From the NCBI RefSeq assembly GCF_009495355.1, contig NZ_VZAD01000034.1:1-64000 (forward strand): a stretch of DNA of 64,000 nucleotides, given 5' to 3'. The notes under the pieces are model-generated. The model did no database searches. It was given only the letters and a program-made list of their open reading frames with translations, and was not told the origin of the DNA. The first letter of the stretch is position 1, and each line of letters opens with the position of its first letter. The position numbers and the translations under genes were made by a program. This document shows, piece after piece, positions 16,475 through 25,030 of this stretch. This DNA comes from Segatella copri (GTDB lineage: Bacteria > Bacteroidota > Bacteroidia > Bacteroidales > Bacteroidaceae).

Positions 16475-18472
16475 GTGAGATTAAAGAGAAATTTGTTTAC
16501 CTCGCCACTCTGTTTCGTCATCAATATGGCGATTGTATACATCGTTTATGAAATATGCCGCCTGGTGTTTCTGGCAGTCAACTGGAGTATGTTCTCCGAC
16601 TCGCTTACCTGGCAGGCTTTTGGCGAGATGCTCGTGGGCGGCTGGTTCTTCGACACTTCTGCCATTCTTTATACCAACGCACTCTATGCGCTCCTGATGC
16701 TTTTCCCCATCCACTACAAGGAGAGTGCCCTGTATCAGAAGGTAGCCAAATGGGTGTTTGTCGTGGTGAATGCCGTGAGCATAGTGGCCAATCTGACCGA
16801 CTGTGTGTATTTTCAGTACACAACCCGTCGCACCACAGGAACAGTGTTCTCTGAGTTCAAGAACGAGAACAACTTAGGTAGCATCTTCGGCGTAGAGCTT
16901 TTGCGCCATTGGTATTTAGTGCTCATCGGCGTGGTGCTGATAGCTGCACTGTGGTATTTCTACCGCATGCCCAAGGGCGAGCGTCCTGAGGCTGTGAAGC
17001 GCCCTTACAGGTTGAAACCTATGGCAAGATACTATGCCGTGCAGACGGTTTGTCTGGCAGTCTTCGTGCCTTTCTGTGTTGCAGGTATGCGAGGTGGATT
17101 CACTACAGCCGTGCGTCCCATCACCATCAGCAATGCCAACCAGTATGTGGAGCGCCCGCAAGAAGCGGCTATTGTATTAAACACTCCTTTTTCTATTATC
17201 CGTACCATCGACAAGCCCATCTTCGAGGTGCCAAACTACTATACAGAAAAGCAACTCAATGCCATCTATTCGCCTATCCATCATCCTTCTGATACGCTTG
17301 TTAAGCGCAAGAAGAACGTTGTGGTAATCATCATAGAGAGTTTCGGACGAGAATATATTGGCGGCTTCAATAAGTGGCTCGATGGTGGCAAGTATAAGGG
17401 TTATACACCTTTTGTTGACTCGCTGATGCAGCATAGTGCCACTTATCTGTACTCATATTGCAATGGTAGAAAGAGCATCGACGGAATGCCCAGTATCTTG
17501 TCGAGCATTCCAATGTTTGTGGAACCATTCTTCCTGACGCCTGCCTCGATGAACAATGTGAGCGGACTGGCTGGCGAACTGAAGAAGGAGGGCTATTATT
17601 CTGCCTTCTTCCACGGAGCCGAGAATGGTTCGATGGGCTTTCAGGCTTTTGCCCGCACCACAGGTTTTACGGATTATTTCGGTCGTACAGAATATGATGC
17701 AGACAAGCGCTTTGATGGAGACAAGGATTTTGATGGCACATGGGCAATTTGGGACGAGCCTTTCATGCAGTTTTACGCCACAAAAATGGGCGAGATGAAG
17801 CAGCCTTTCATGACGGCTCTCTTTACAGCCTCTTCCCATCATCCGTATGTCATACCTGATGAGTATAAGAAGGTTTTTCCTGAGGAAGGTATCGTCATCC
17901 ACAAATGTATACGCTATACCGACAATGCCCTGCGGAAGTTCTTCAACAAGGCGAAAACCATGCCTTGGTATAAGAATACGCTCTTTGTGATTACATCCGA
18001 CCACACCAACTTGAGCGACCATGCATACTATCAGACCGACTTAGGTGGTTTCTGCTCGCCTATCATCTTCTTCGACCCGAGCGGTGAATTTAAGCCTGGC
18101 ATGCGCGATGCCATCGCCCAGCAGATAGACATCATGCCTACGGTACTGAGCTATTTGGGCTACGACAAGAAGTATGTGGGCTTCGGCATCGACCTGCTCA
18201 CCACGCCAGCCAAGGACACATGGGCTGTCAACTACATCAATGGTTTCTATCAGTATGTGAAGGGTGACTATCTGTTGCAGTGGGACGGACAGAAGACCAA
18301 GGCTATGTATCGTTTCCGCACCGACCTGTTGCTGAAGAACAACGTGGCAGACAAGGAACCCAAGGTGCGCCAGGAGATGGAGCGTCAGGTGAAAGCCATC
18401 ATACAGTCGTACATGGAGCGAATGACGCAAAACCGACTGGTGTATGCCAATGAGAACAACAAAAAGAAGTAA
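16475..18472 (+). CDS. LtaS-like sulfatase-fold phosphotransferase (membrane)
   Basis: A 665-residue membrane enzyme of the LTA synthase/phosphoglycerol transferase family. About five transmembrane segments lie in residues 10-205, followed by an extracytoplasmic sulfatase-fold domain. Metal-site motifs: IIIESFGRE (Glu 288), CNGRKSIDG with a Ser (334) where the nucleophile is expected, SSHHPY, and FVITSDHTN. Family members transfer glycerol-phosphate or phosphoethanolamine to lipids or glycans; the donor here is unknown. The frame opens with GTG, and the first four residues (MRLK) precede the first membrane segment. First gene of a same-strand set with TagF-, aminotransferase- and TagD-like genes, suggesting a polyol-phosphate or related decoration. 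Confidence 0.88.
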   Translation: MRLKRNLFTSPLCFVINMAIVYIVYEICRLVFLAVNWSMFSDSLTWQAFGEMLVGGWFFDTSAILYTNALYALLMLFPIHYKESALYQKVAKWVFVVVNAVSIVANLTDCVYFQYTTRRTTGTVFSEFKNENNLGSIFGVELLRHWYLVLIGVVLIAALWYFYRMPKGERPEAVKRPYRLKPMARYYAVQTVCLAVFVPFCVAGMRGGFTTAVRPITISNANQYVERPQEAAIVLNTPFSIIRTIDKPIFEVPNYYTEKQLNAIYSPIHHPSDTLVKRKKNVVVIIIESFGREYIGGFNKWLDGGKYKGYTPFVDSLMQHSATYLYSYCNGRKSIDGMPSILSSIPMFVEPFFLTPASMNNVSGLAGELKKEGYYSAFFHGAENGSMGFQAFARTTGFTDYFGRTEYDADKRFDGDKDFDGTWAIWDEPFMQFYATKMGEMKQPFMTALFTASSHHPYVIPDEYKKVFPEEGIVIHKCIRYTDNALRKFFNKAKTMPWYKNTLFVITSDHTNLSDHAYYQTDLGGFCSPIIFFDPSGEFKPGMRDAIAQQIDIMPTVLSYLGYDKKYVGFGIDLLTTPAKDTWAVNYINGFYQYVKGDYLLQWDGQKTKAMYRFRTDLLLKNNVADKEPKVRQEMERQVKAIIQSYMERMTQNRLVYANENNKKK

Positions 18473-18493
18473 ACAACAAGAAAAAGCAAAGAT

Positions 18494-19552
18494 ATGAGAA
18501 TCGTTCTGTTTTGTGAGAACAAGTATGCCATCGACATTCTCAACCCGATACAGGAATACGTGACAGCCAACCACTTGCCGCACGAGGTGCTGTGGTACAT
18601 TCATCAGCCCAAGATAGACAAGTTTGAGTATGCCGATAAGGTGAGATGGACAGGCTCAATACAGGAGGTTTACGACTTCTCTCCCGATGCCATCTACGTG
18701 CCGGGAAACATCGTCCCCTACTATCTGCCTGGAGTCAAGATACAGGTGTTTCATGGCTATGCTGCCGAGAAGAAAGACCACTGGATTATACGCAGATATT
18801 TCGATACATACTTTACACAGGGTCCTTATTTCACTTCACATTTTAAGGCTTTGTCGAAGAAGTATGGCGACTTCGAGGTGCTTGAGACAGGATGGCCCAA
18901 GCAAGACTGGATCAAGGCCAATCTGCATAAGTATGATGCCGAGCGTGAGCAGTTGCTCAGCCAGAGTGGCAAGAAAACCATCATTCTCTATGCGCCCACT
19001 TTCTCGCCCAAGCTTACATCGCTGCCTTACATCAAGGAACAGCTCGGCAGACTGGCAGAGGAGCGAAATGCCTTGGTGCTGATGAAGTTTCATCCATTGA
19101 CCCGACAGGAATGGGTAGACGAATATCGCGACTGGGCGAGCCAGAGGAATGATGTCATCTTCATCGACAAGGGCGAGAATGTCACCAAGTATCAGCTCAT
19201 GTCGGATGTGCTCATCAGCGACACGTCGTCCACCATCTATGAGTTCCTGTTGCTCTCGCGTCCTGTCATCACGCTGGGCACAATCTCGAAAGCCATCTAC
19301 TGGGAGAACATCACCGAGCCGTCGCTGCTCATTGCTGCTTACGACCATGCCCTGACCGACCCTGAGGCTATAGCCAAGCGGCAGTGGATAGTAGACAACT
19401 ACGATCCCTATCTGGACGGCAGGGTGTGCGAGCGCATGATAGCTGGTGCTGAGGACTACATACGTCGCCACGGCGTGCCGAAGAAGAGGAAGCTGAACCT
19501 TTGGCGTAAATATACCAGCATCAAAACATTTGGAAGAATCAAAAAAGGATAA
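18494..19552 (+). CDS. CDP-glycerol glycerophosphotransferase-like (TagB/TagF family)
   Basis: A 352-residue GT-B-like transferase. Family features include the early region ending HGYAAEKKDHW, ILYAPTFSPKLTS in the middle, LMKFHPL, and the C-terminal nucleotide-binding segment SDVLISDTSSTIYEFLLLSRPVI. In Gram-positives these enzymes move polyol phosphate from a CDP-activated donor to a lipid-linked acceptor at the inner membrane face. No membrane segment is present; a basic C-terminus (KKRKLNLWRK) could dock to the membrane. It starts 21 bases after the LtaS-like gene and ends 7 bases before the aminotransferase, a tight operon. Confidence 0.87.
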   Translation: MRIVLFCENKYAIDILNPIQEYVTANHLPHEVLWYIHQPKIDKFEYADKVRWTGSIQEVYDFSPDAIYVPGNIVPYYLPGVKIQVFHGYAAEKKDHWIIRRYFDTYFTQGPYFTSHFKALSKKYGDFEVLETGWPKQDWIKANLHKYDAEREQLLSQSGKKTIILYAPTFSPKLTSLPYIKEQLGRLAEERNALVLMKFHPLTRQEWVDEYRDWASQRNDVIFIDKGENVTKYQLMSDVLISDTSSTIYEFLLLSRPVITLGTISKAIYWENITEPSLLIAAYDHALTDPEAIAKRQWIVDNYDPYLDGRVCERMIAGAEDYIRRHGVPKKRKLNLWRKYTSIKTFGRIKKG

Positions 19553-19559
19553 ATAAAAT

Positions 19560-20633
19560 ATGCTTAATTTTACAGTAGGACCTGTCATGGCAAGCGATGA
19601 GGTTAGAGCTATCGGTGCTGAGCAGGTTCCATATTTCAGAACAGCAGAGTTCTCAGAAACCATGAAGGAGAACGAACGGCTGATGAAGGAGTTTGCCAAG
19701 GCTTCTGATGATGCCCGCGTGGTGTTTATCACAGGTTCGGGAACTGCCTCGATGGAGGCTGTGGTGATGAATTGCTTCACGTCTGTCGACAAGCTGTTGG
19801 TGGTGAACGGAGGTAGCTTCGGTCATCGTTTCGTTCAACTGTGCCAGATACACGACATTCCTTATACCGAAATCAAGTTGGAGACGGGCAATCCGTTGAC
19901 AGCCGAAGAGCTGAGCGCCTATGAGGGACAAGGCTATACAGGATTCCTTGTCAACCTGCACGAAACCTCAACGGGTGTTCTCTACGACATAAAGATGATC
20001 AGCGACTTCTGTCATCGCAACCAAATGTTCTTGGCAGTTGACTCCATCAGTTCGTTCCTTGCCGATCCATTCGACATGCAGGCATTGGGCGTCAACGTGA
20101 TGATAACAGGTTCGCAGAAAGCTCTGGCTTGTCCTCCGGGCATATCGGTTATCGTTCTCGATGCTGAGGCTCAGAAGCGAGTGGAAGCCAACCAGGTGAA
20201 GTCGATGTACTTCGACCTGAAGGACGCCCTGAAGAATGGCGAGCGTGGACAGACTCCCTTTACACCTGCAGTCGGAACATTGTTGCAGATCAATGCCCGG
20301 CTGAAGGAGATAGAGCGCAACGGAGGCGTGGAGAGCGAGAACCGCAGAATGAAAATGTTGGCAGAAGACTTCAGAAGCAAGATCAAGGACTTGCCATTCA
20401 CCATCGTGTCGAAGTCGATGTCGAATGCTGTCACTCCGCTCCATCCGCTCCATGCGTCGGCCTACGACATCTTCCTGAAACTGAAGGATGAGTATGGCAT
20501 CTGGGTTTGCCCTAATGGCGGAGACATGGCAGAGAAGGTGTTCCGTGTGGGACATCTCGGACATCTCTCACCCGAGGACAACACCACTTTGGTGAATGCA
20601 CTCAAGGACATGCAGCAAAAAGGACTGCTCTGA
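19560..20633 (+). CDS. Class V PLP-dependent aminotransferase (alanine-glyoxylate/AEP type)
   Basis: A 357-residue fold-type I aminotransferase. It begins [15 protein letters not shown]. It has the PLP-phosphate region [25 protein letters not shown] with the PLP-nitrogen Asp, and the Schiff-base Lys in [11 protein letters not shown]. The closest described groups are alanine-glyoxylate, serine-pyruvate and 2-aminoethylphosphonate-pyruvate aminotransferases. Placed between a CDP-polyol-type transferase (7 bases upstream) and a cytidylyltransferase fusion (25 bases downstream), it probably makes or consumes the small alcohol/amine that is activated with CTP. The substrate cannot be told from sequence. 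Confidence 0.87.
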   Translation: MLNFTVGPVMASDEVRAIGAEQVPYFRTAEFSETMKENERLMKEFAKASDDARVVFITGSGTASMEAVVMNCFTSVDKLLVVNGGSFGHRFVQLCQIHDIPYTEIKLETGNPLTAEELSAYEGQGYTGFLVNLHETSTGVLYDIKMISDFCHRNQMFLAVDSISSFLADPFDMQALGVNVMITGSQKALACPPGISVIVLDAEAQKRVEANQVKSMYFDLKDALKNGERGQTPFTPAVGTLLQINARLKEIERNGGVESENRRMKMLAEDFRSKIKDLPFTIVSKSMSNAVTPLHPLHASAYDIFLKLKDEYGIWVCPNGGDMAEKVFRVGHLGHLSPEDNTTLVNALKDMQQKGLL

Positions 20634-20658
20634 ACAAAAACTCCATAAACAAAGAATA

Positions 20659-22005
20659 ATGGTAAAAGTCATCACATACGGAACCTACGACCTGTTGCAT
20701 TACGGTCATGTTCGCCTCTTGGAGCGTGCCAAGGCTTTGGGCGATTATCTCATCGTGGGAGTAACATCCGACACCTTCGACCGCGAACGTGGAAAGATCA
20801 ACGTACAGCAGTCGCTCATGGAGCGTGTGGAGGCTGTAAGAGCCACGGGGCTGGCAGATGAAATTATCATCGAGGAATATGAGGGACAGAAGATTGACGA
20901 CATCAAGCGCCTGAATGTCGACATCTTTACGGTAGGCTCCGACTGGAAAGGCAAGTTCGACTATCTTAAAGCCTATTGTCAGGTGGTGTATTTGGATAGG
21001 ACCAGTGGCGTGTCGAGCACAGAGATACGCTCAGAGCAGCAAGTGGTGCGCTTAGGACTGGTGGGCGAGTCGCCCATACTCAACAAGATAGAGCGTGAGA
21101 GCCAGTATGTGAATGGACTTGAGTCGGGCAAGGTGTTTACACTGAACGACACTTATCTTTCAGACAGTCTGAAGCGCCCATCCCAGCAGGCTGCATCCTA
21201 TCAGGACTTGCTCGACGACAGCGATGCGCTCTATGTCATTTCGGCTCCCGAGAAGCATTATGCACAGATCAAGGAGGCGCTGCAGAAGGGGAAGCACGTG
21301 CTCTGTGAGTCGCCAGTCACCATGGAGACTGAGCAGTGGGAAGAACTGCGACAGATGGCAAAAGACAGGAAGTTGGTGCTCATGGATTCCATCAAGACGG
21401 CTTATTCTGTGGCTTACTATCGTCTTCTATTATTGGCAAAGGGAGGCGTCATAGGCGACATCATTTCTGTAGATGCCACCTGTACAAGTCTGGTGGATTT
21501 TGATCCGACTCAAGACTCTCAGAAGAGCCTTTACGAATGGAACAGCATCTGCGCATGGGGTCCTACAGCGCTCCTGCCCATCTTTCAGTTGTTGGGAACA
21601 GGTTTCACCTCAAAGCAGATTGCCACTCACTTCTTAGACGAGCATCAGAAGTATGATGCCTTTACGAAGATTTCTTTAGTTTATCCTCATGCTGTAGCCT
21701 CGCTCAAGGTGGGGCAGGGTGTCAAGTCGGAAGGCTCGCTTGTCATATCAGGCACCAAGGGCTATATCTATGTGCCGGCTCCTTGGTGGAAAACCGATTA
21801 CTTTGAGGTGAGATACGAGAATCCGCAGAACAACAAGCGTTATTTCTATCAGTTGGACGGCGAGGGCTTGCGCTATGAGCTCCTCTCCTTTCTCAAGGCC
21901 ATCCGCACCGGCAAGGACTTCTCGTATGTGTCGGGCGACATATCGGAATGCATCATCAAGGTTATTGCCGATTTTGAGGCACGAAAGGATATGGTTGTTA
22001 TCTGA
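20659..22005 (+). CDS. Fusion: TagD-like cytidylyltransferase + Gfo/Idh/MocA-type oxidoreductase domain
   Basis: A 448-residue two-domain protein. Residues 1-130 are a glycerol-3-phosphate cytidylyltransferase-like domain with GTYDLLHYGHVRLLERA (HxGH motif) and RTSGVSSTEIR. Residues about 138-448 resemble Gfo/Idh/MocA NAD(P)-dependent dehydrogenases: a Rossmann start RLGLVGES, ALYVISAPEKHYAQIKEALQKGKHVLCESP, then a C-terminal alpha/beta domain. The dinucleotide loop (GLVGES) and the EKP motif (here ESP) are both atypical, so cofactor use may be altered. I chose ATG 20659 because MVKVITYGTYD is the family N-terminus; the frame extends 21 codons further into the aminotransferase gene. Last gene of the cluster. 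Confidence 0.85.
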   Translation: MVKVITYGTYDLLHYGHVRLLERAKALGDYLIVGVTSDTFDRERGKINVQQSLMERVEAVRATGLADEIIIEEYEGQKIDDIKRLNVDIFTVGSDWKGKFDYLKAYCQVVYLDRTSGVSSTEIRSEQQVVRLGLVGESPILNKIERESQYVNGLESGKVFTLNDTYLSDSLKRPSQQAASYQDLLDDSDALYVISAPEKHYAQIKEALQKGKHVLCESPVTMETEQWEELRQMAKDRKLVLMDSIKTAYSVAYYRLLLLAKGGVIGDIISVDATCTSLVDFDPTQDSQKSLYEWNSICAWGPTALLPIFQLLGTGFTSKQIATHFLDEHQKYDAFTKISLVYPHAVASLKVGQGVKSEGSLVISGTKGYIYVPAPWWKTDYFEVRYENPQNNKRYFYQLDGEGLRYELLSFLKAIRTGKDFSYVSGDISECIIKVIADFEARKDMVVI

Positions 22006-22091
22006 TAAGGATGTTAATCCTTCTTGCACCTCCTTCCAATAGAGGAACTGAAATAGCAGCGCGCTGCAAATCTTATGTATTTTCGAAAGAA

Positions 22092-22153
22092 AAATGCAGT
22101 GCATTTCATTTTTCTTGAGAAAGTTTTGTATATTTGCAGTGTAATTCATTTTT
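22092..22153. repeat. Direct repeat and palindrome around the AAA/DUF4143 promoter
   Basis: GCAGTGCATTTCATTTTT (22096-22113) and GCAGTGTAATTCATTTTT (22136-22153) match at 16 of 18 positions, exactly 40 bases apart. The first overlaps a palindrome AAATGC-AGT-GCATTT (22092-22106). They bracket the TATATTTG box, the arrangement expected of operator sites. Confidence 0.65.
22129..22136 (+). promoter_or_regulatory. Promoter -7 box of the AAA/DUF4143 gene
   Basis: TATATTTG, 27 bases before the ATG at 22163, matches TAnnTTTG. It suggests independent expression from the preceding operon. Confidence 0.65.
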
Positions 22154-22162
22154 TTTCTGCTT

Positions 22163-23362
22163 ATGATAGAACGTACAGAGTATATGTCTCTTCTGGAGAA
22201 ATGGAGAGATAAGAAAATAATAAAAGTGGTGACTGGTATCCGTCGTTGTGGCAAGTCTTCTCTTTTGAGGATGTTTCGTGAGAAGCTTCTTGTTGAAGGC
22301 GTGTCTGAACAACAGGTGCAGGAACTCAACTTCGAAGACTTGGACAATGAGCCATTTCTCAACTATAAGGCTTTGTACTCGCATGTCAAGAAGAATCTTT
22401 GTCCAGGAAAGATGAATTATCTCTTTTTTGATGAGATTCAGATGGTGGATGGATTCCAAAAGGCGATAGACAGCTTATTCTTATTAGATAATGTTGACCT
22501 CTATGTGACTGGCTCCAATGCTTATCTCTTGTCTGGTGAGATAGCAACCTTACTTACTGGTAGATATGTAGAAATCAAGTTGTTCCCATTCTCTTTCAAT
22601 GAATATCTCCAATCTATGCCTTCTGATGCGAATATTGAGGCAGCTTATCGTGAATATATCGAGAAGAGTTCATTCCCTTATGTCTTGCAAATCAAAAATG
22701 ACCGTGAGATGGTGCGTGAATACCTTACGGGGTTGTACAACACGATAGTACTGAAAGACGTGGTGAGTCGCAGGAAGATAACGGATGTCATGATGCTGGA
22801 GAGCGTTGTTCGTTTTCTGGCCGATAATATTGGCAATATATCCGTCATCAAGCGTATCAGTGACACGATGACTTCTTTGGGAAGAAAAATAGCTTCGCAT
22901 ACTGTAGAAAACTATATCTCAGCCTTAACGAACAGTTATATTTTTTATTCTGTTCCGAGATATGATGCCAAGGGGAAGCAATTGTTGAAGACAGGACAGA
23001 AGTATTATCTTGTGGATGTTGGTTTGCGCAGTATCATCAATGGTACCAAGGGTGGCGACTTGGGGCATGTGTTGGAGAATGTCGTCTATTTGGAATTGGC
23101 GCGTCGGGGTGGAGAAATCTATGTTGGAAAAATAGGTGATGCCGAGATAGATTTCGTTGTTGTTCAAGGTGAGCGAAAAGCGTATTATCAAGTTTCACTT
23201 AGTGTGAGGGATGAGGATACAATGAAGCGAGAATTGGAACCCTTGCAAGCCATACCGGATAATTATCCCAAATACCTATTGACGCTTGACAACGATCCGC
23301 AGATATTCCATGATGGCATCAAGCAACAGTATGTGTTGGACTGGTTGAGAAGGGAAAATTAA
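22163..23362 (+). CDS. AAA-family ATPase with DUF4143 domain
   Basis: A 399-residue ATP-binding protein of the AAA_14/DUF4143 family. The P-loop is TGIRRCGKSSLL (about residues 27-38), Walker B is YLFFDEIQ, and sensor-like YVTGSNAYLLSGE and TLLTGRY follow. The C-terminal DUF4143 part (about 195-399) has SYIFYSVPRYDAKGKQLLK..YYLVDVGLR, then a nuclease-like HVLENVVYLELARRGGEIYVGK..EIDFVV. The precise role of these proteins is unknown. It has its own promoter with flanking direct repeats, and its sequence looks more AT-rich than the operon before it, so it may be a later insertion. Confidence 0.88.
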   Translation: MIERTEYMSLLEKWRDKKIIKVVTGIRRCGKSSLLRMFREKLLVEGVSEQQVQELNFEDLDNEPFLNYKALYSHVKKNLCPGKMNYLFFDEIQMVDGFQKAIDSLFLLDNVDLYVTGSNAYLLSGEIATLLTGRYVEIKLFPFSFNEYLQSMPSDANIEAAYREYIEKSSFPYVLQIKNDREMVREYLTGLYNTIVLKDVVSRRKITDVMMLESVVRFLADNIGNISVIKRISDTMTSLGRKIASHTVENYISALTNSYIFYSVPRYDAKGKQLLKTGQKYYLVDVGLRSIINGTKGGDLGHVLENVVYLELARRGGEIYVGKIGDAEIDFVVVQGERKAYYQVSLSVRDEDTMKRELEPLQAIPDNYPKYLLTLDNDPQIFHDGIKQQYVLDWLRREN

Positions 23363-23378
23363 AATATTAAAAGATAAA

Positions 23379-24158
23379 ATGGATATGAGCAATAATAAGA
23401 TATCAGTAGTAATCAATACTTACAATGCTTCGCAGCATTTGGCACGAGTGCTTGAAACCGTCAAAGACTTCGACGAGATAGTGATTTGCGACATGGAAAG
23501 TACCGATGATACTTGCGACATAGCAAAGCGATATGGATGTAAGATTGTTGTCTTCCCGCGTGGCAACTATCAAATCTGTGAGCCCGCACGCCAAACTGCT
23601 ATTGATGCTGCTTCTCATAAATGGGTCTTTGTAGTGGATGCTGATGAGTTGGTTCCTATGCAGTTAAAGGATTATCTTTATGGTTTGATAGCTCATGAAG
23701 ATGTTGCCCAGGGATATTATGTTCCAAGAAAAAGTAAGTTTATGGGTCGGTTTATGCATTGTTTTTATCCTGATTACCAACTTCGCTTTTTTATAAAGGA
23801 AGGTACTGTTTGGCCTGCTATCATTCATGCAGATCCGATTATTCAAGGCCGAATTGATAAATTGCCTTCAAACAATGAAAATTTGGCATTTGTACATCTT
23901 GCCGACGATTCCATTTCTTCTCGTATGGCTAAAATCAACCAATATACAGAAAGTGAAATAGAAAAGAAGAAAGACCGAAATTATGGAATAGGTGCTTTGT
24001 TTTATCGTCCGTTTGTTAGATTTTTTAGAGCTTACATACAGAAGGGCGGTTTCCGCGATGGAATAGAAGGCTTTATTTGTGCTTGTTATGAAGGTATTTA
24101 TCAATTTGTGGCAGTGAGCAAGATACTGGAAGATAGGAATCGTAAGAATGAAAAATGA
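23379..24158 (+). CDS. Glycosyltransferase family 2 (KdtX/WaaE-like)
   Basis: A 259-residue GT-A enzyme. It shows ISVVINTYNASQHLARVLETV, the nucleotide-sugar aspartate region EIVICDMESTDDT and the DXD-type VVDADEL at about residue 85. This pattern, with no membrane segment, resembles lipopolysaccharide-core beta-glucosyltransferases of the KdtX/WaaE group. Met 1 and Met 3 are both possible starts. It follows the AAA/DUF4143 gene by 16 bases and converges on a minus-strand run of envelope glycosyltransferases, separated only by a shared hairpin terminator. Confidence 0.85.
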   Translation: MDMSNNKISVVINTYNASQHLARVLETVKDFDEIVICDMESTDDTCDIAKRYGCKIVVFPRGNYQICEPARQTAIDAASHKWVFVVDADELVPMQLKDYLYGLIAHEDVAQGYYVPRKSKFMGRFMHCFYPDYQLRFFIKEGTVWPAIIHADPIIQGRIDKLPSNNENLAFVHLADDSISSRMAKINQYTESEIEKKKDRNYGIGALFYRPFVRFFRAYIQKGGFRDGIEGFICACYEGIYQFVAVSKILEDRNRKNEK

Positions 24159-24159
24159 A

Positions 24160-24201
24160 AATCAGCGTGAAGTGTGTTGGAAATGGCACTTCACGCTGAT
24201 T
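24160..24201. terminator. Bidirectional terminator between convergent glycosyltransferase genes
   Basis: A 15-bp perfect stem (24160-24174 with 24187-24201) and 12-base loop directly after the stop at 24158. The minus-strand side is followed by TTCATTTTTC. Confidence 0.85.
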
Positions 24202-24217
24202 GTGTTATTGCTTCATC

Positions 24218-25018
24218 TTAGGATAGATACTTATCTATTCCGTTTTCACACCATGAAAGGTGTTCTCGTTTTACTTTGTCAAGTTCTGCAAGGTGTCGTT
24301 GTTCGTTATTTTTAGATGCCTCTTTGTGGTAAAGGTGGTAAACATTTCCTCCCATTTTAAGAGCTTTCTTCTTGACACCAGCAAAATGAAGGCGAAAAGC
24401 AATTTCTCCATCCTCGTGTCCCCATTGCATTAAGTCCTCATTGAAGCCGTTTACCTTAATTAGGTCATCTTTCCAAAAGGCCATATTGCAGCCACGTAAG
24501 TGGTCTATTTTTTTAGCATATCTTTCTGCCATAAAATGGCGTAAGAACTTGGAACGGAAACTGTTGAAAACAAACGTAATTGGCATATTCCAAATGCTCA
24601 GCTTGAATTTTTTAGAATCCATCAATCGTTTGGTTACTTTAGGAGATAGCTTCACTCTACTGCCACATACGAAATAGTTCTTTTCTGCAAGTTCAAGATG
24701 GTCACTTACGAAATGAGGTGACAGGACAACATCTCCATCAACTTGTAAGATGTACTCTCCTGAAATTTGCGCAATAGCTTTGTTTAGTATGATAGTTTTG
24801 CGAAATCCTTTGTCTTCATGCCATATGTGTTTGATAGGAATGGAGGTTTCATTTCTTAATCGTTCAATGAGATCTGTAGTCTCATGTGAAGAACCATCAT
24901 CTGCTATAACAATCTCATCGGGTAAAATGGTTTGTGTAAACATACTTTTGATGGAAAACTCTAATGCTTCCGGCCAATTGTATGTAGATACAAGAATACT
25001 AACTTTTATTTTTTTCAT
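24218..25018 (-). CDS. Glycosyltransferase family 2 with galactosyltransferase-type C-terminus
   Basis: A 266-residue inverting-type GT-A enzyme. It has VSILVSTYNWPEALEFSIKS, EIVIADDGSSHET, LQVDGDVVLSPHF (DXD) and a C-terminal GCNMAFWKDDLIKVNGFNEDLMQWGHEDGEI segment. That last segment is the glyco_transf_7C signature seen in beta-galactosyl/GalNAc and chondroitin-type transferases. The sugar is unknown. Last gene of the minus-strand operon that starts with the MsbA-like exporter; 12 bases separate it from the preceding GT2 gene. Confidence 0.88.
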   Translation of the reverse strand: MKKIKVSILVSTYNWPEALEFSIKSMFTQTILPDEIVIADDGSSHETTDLIERLRNETSIPIKHIWHEDKGFRKTIILNKAIAQISGEYILQVDGDVVLSPHFVSDHLELAEKNYFVCGSRVKLSPKVTKRLMDSKKFKLSIWNMPITFVFNSFRSKFLRHFMAERYAKKIDHLRGCNMAFWKDDLIKVNGFNEDLMQWGHEDGEIAFRLHFAGVKKKALKMGGNVYHLYHKEASKNNEQRHLAELDKVKREHLSWCENGIDKYLS

Positions 25019-25030
25019 TGTTATCTTGTT

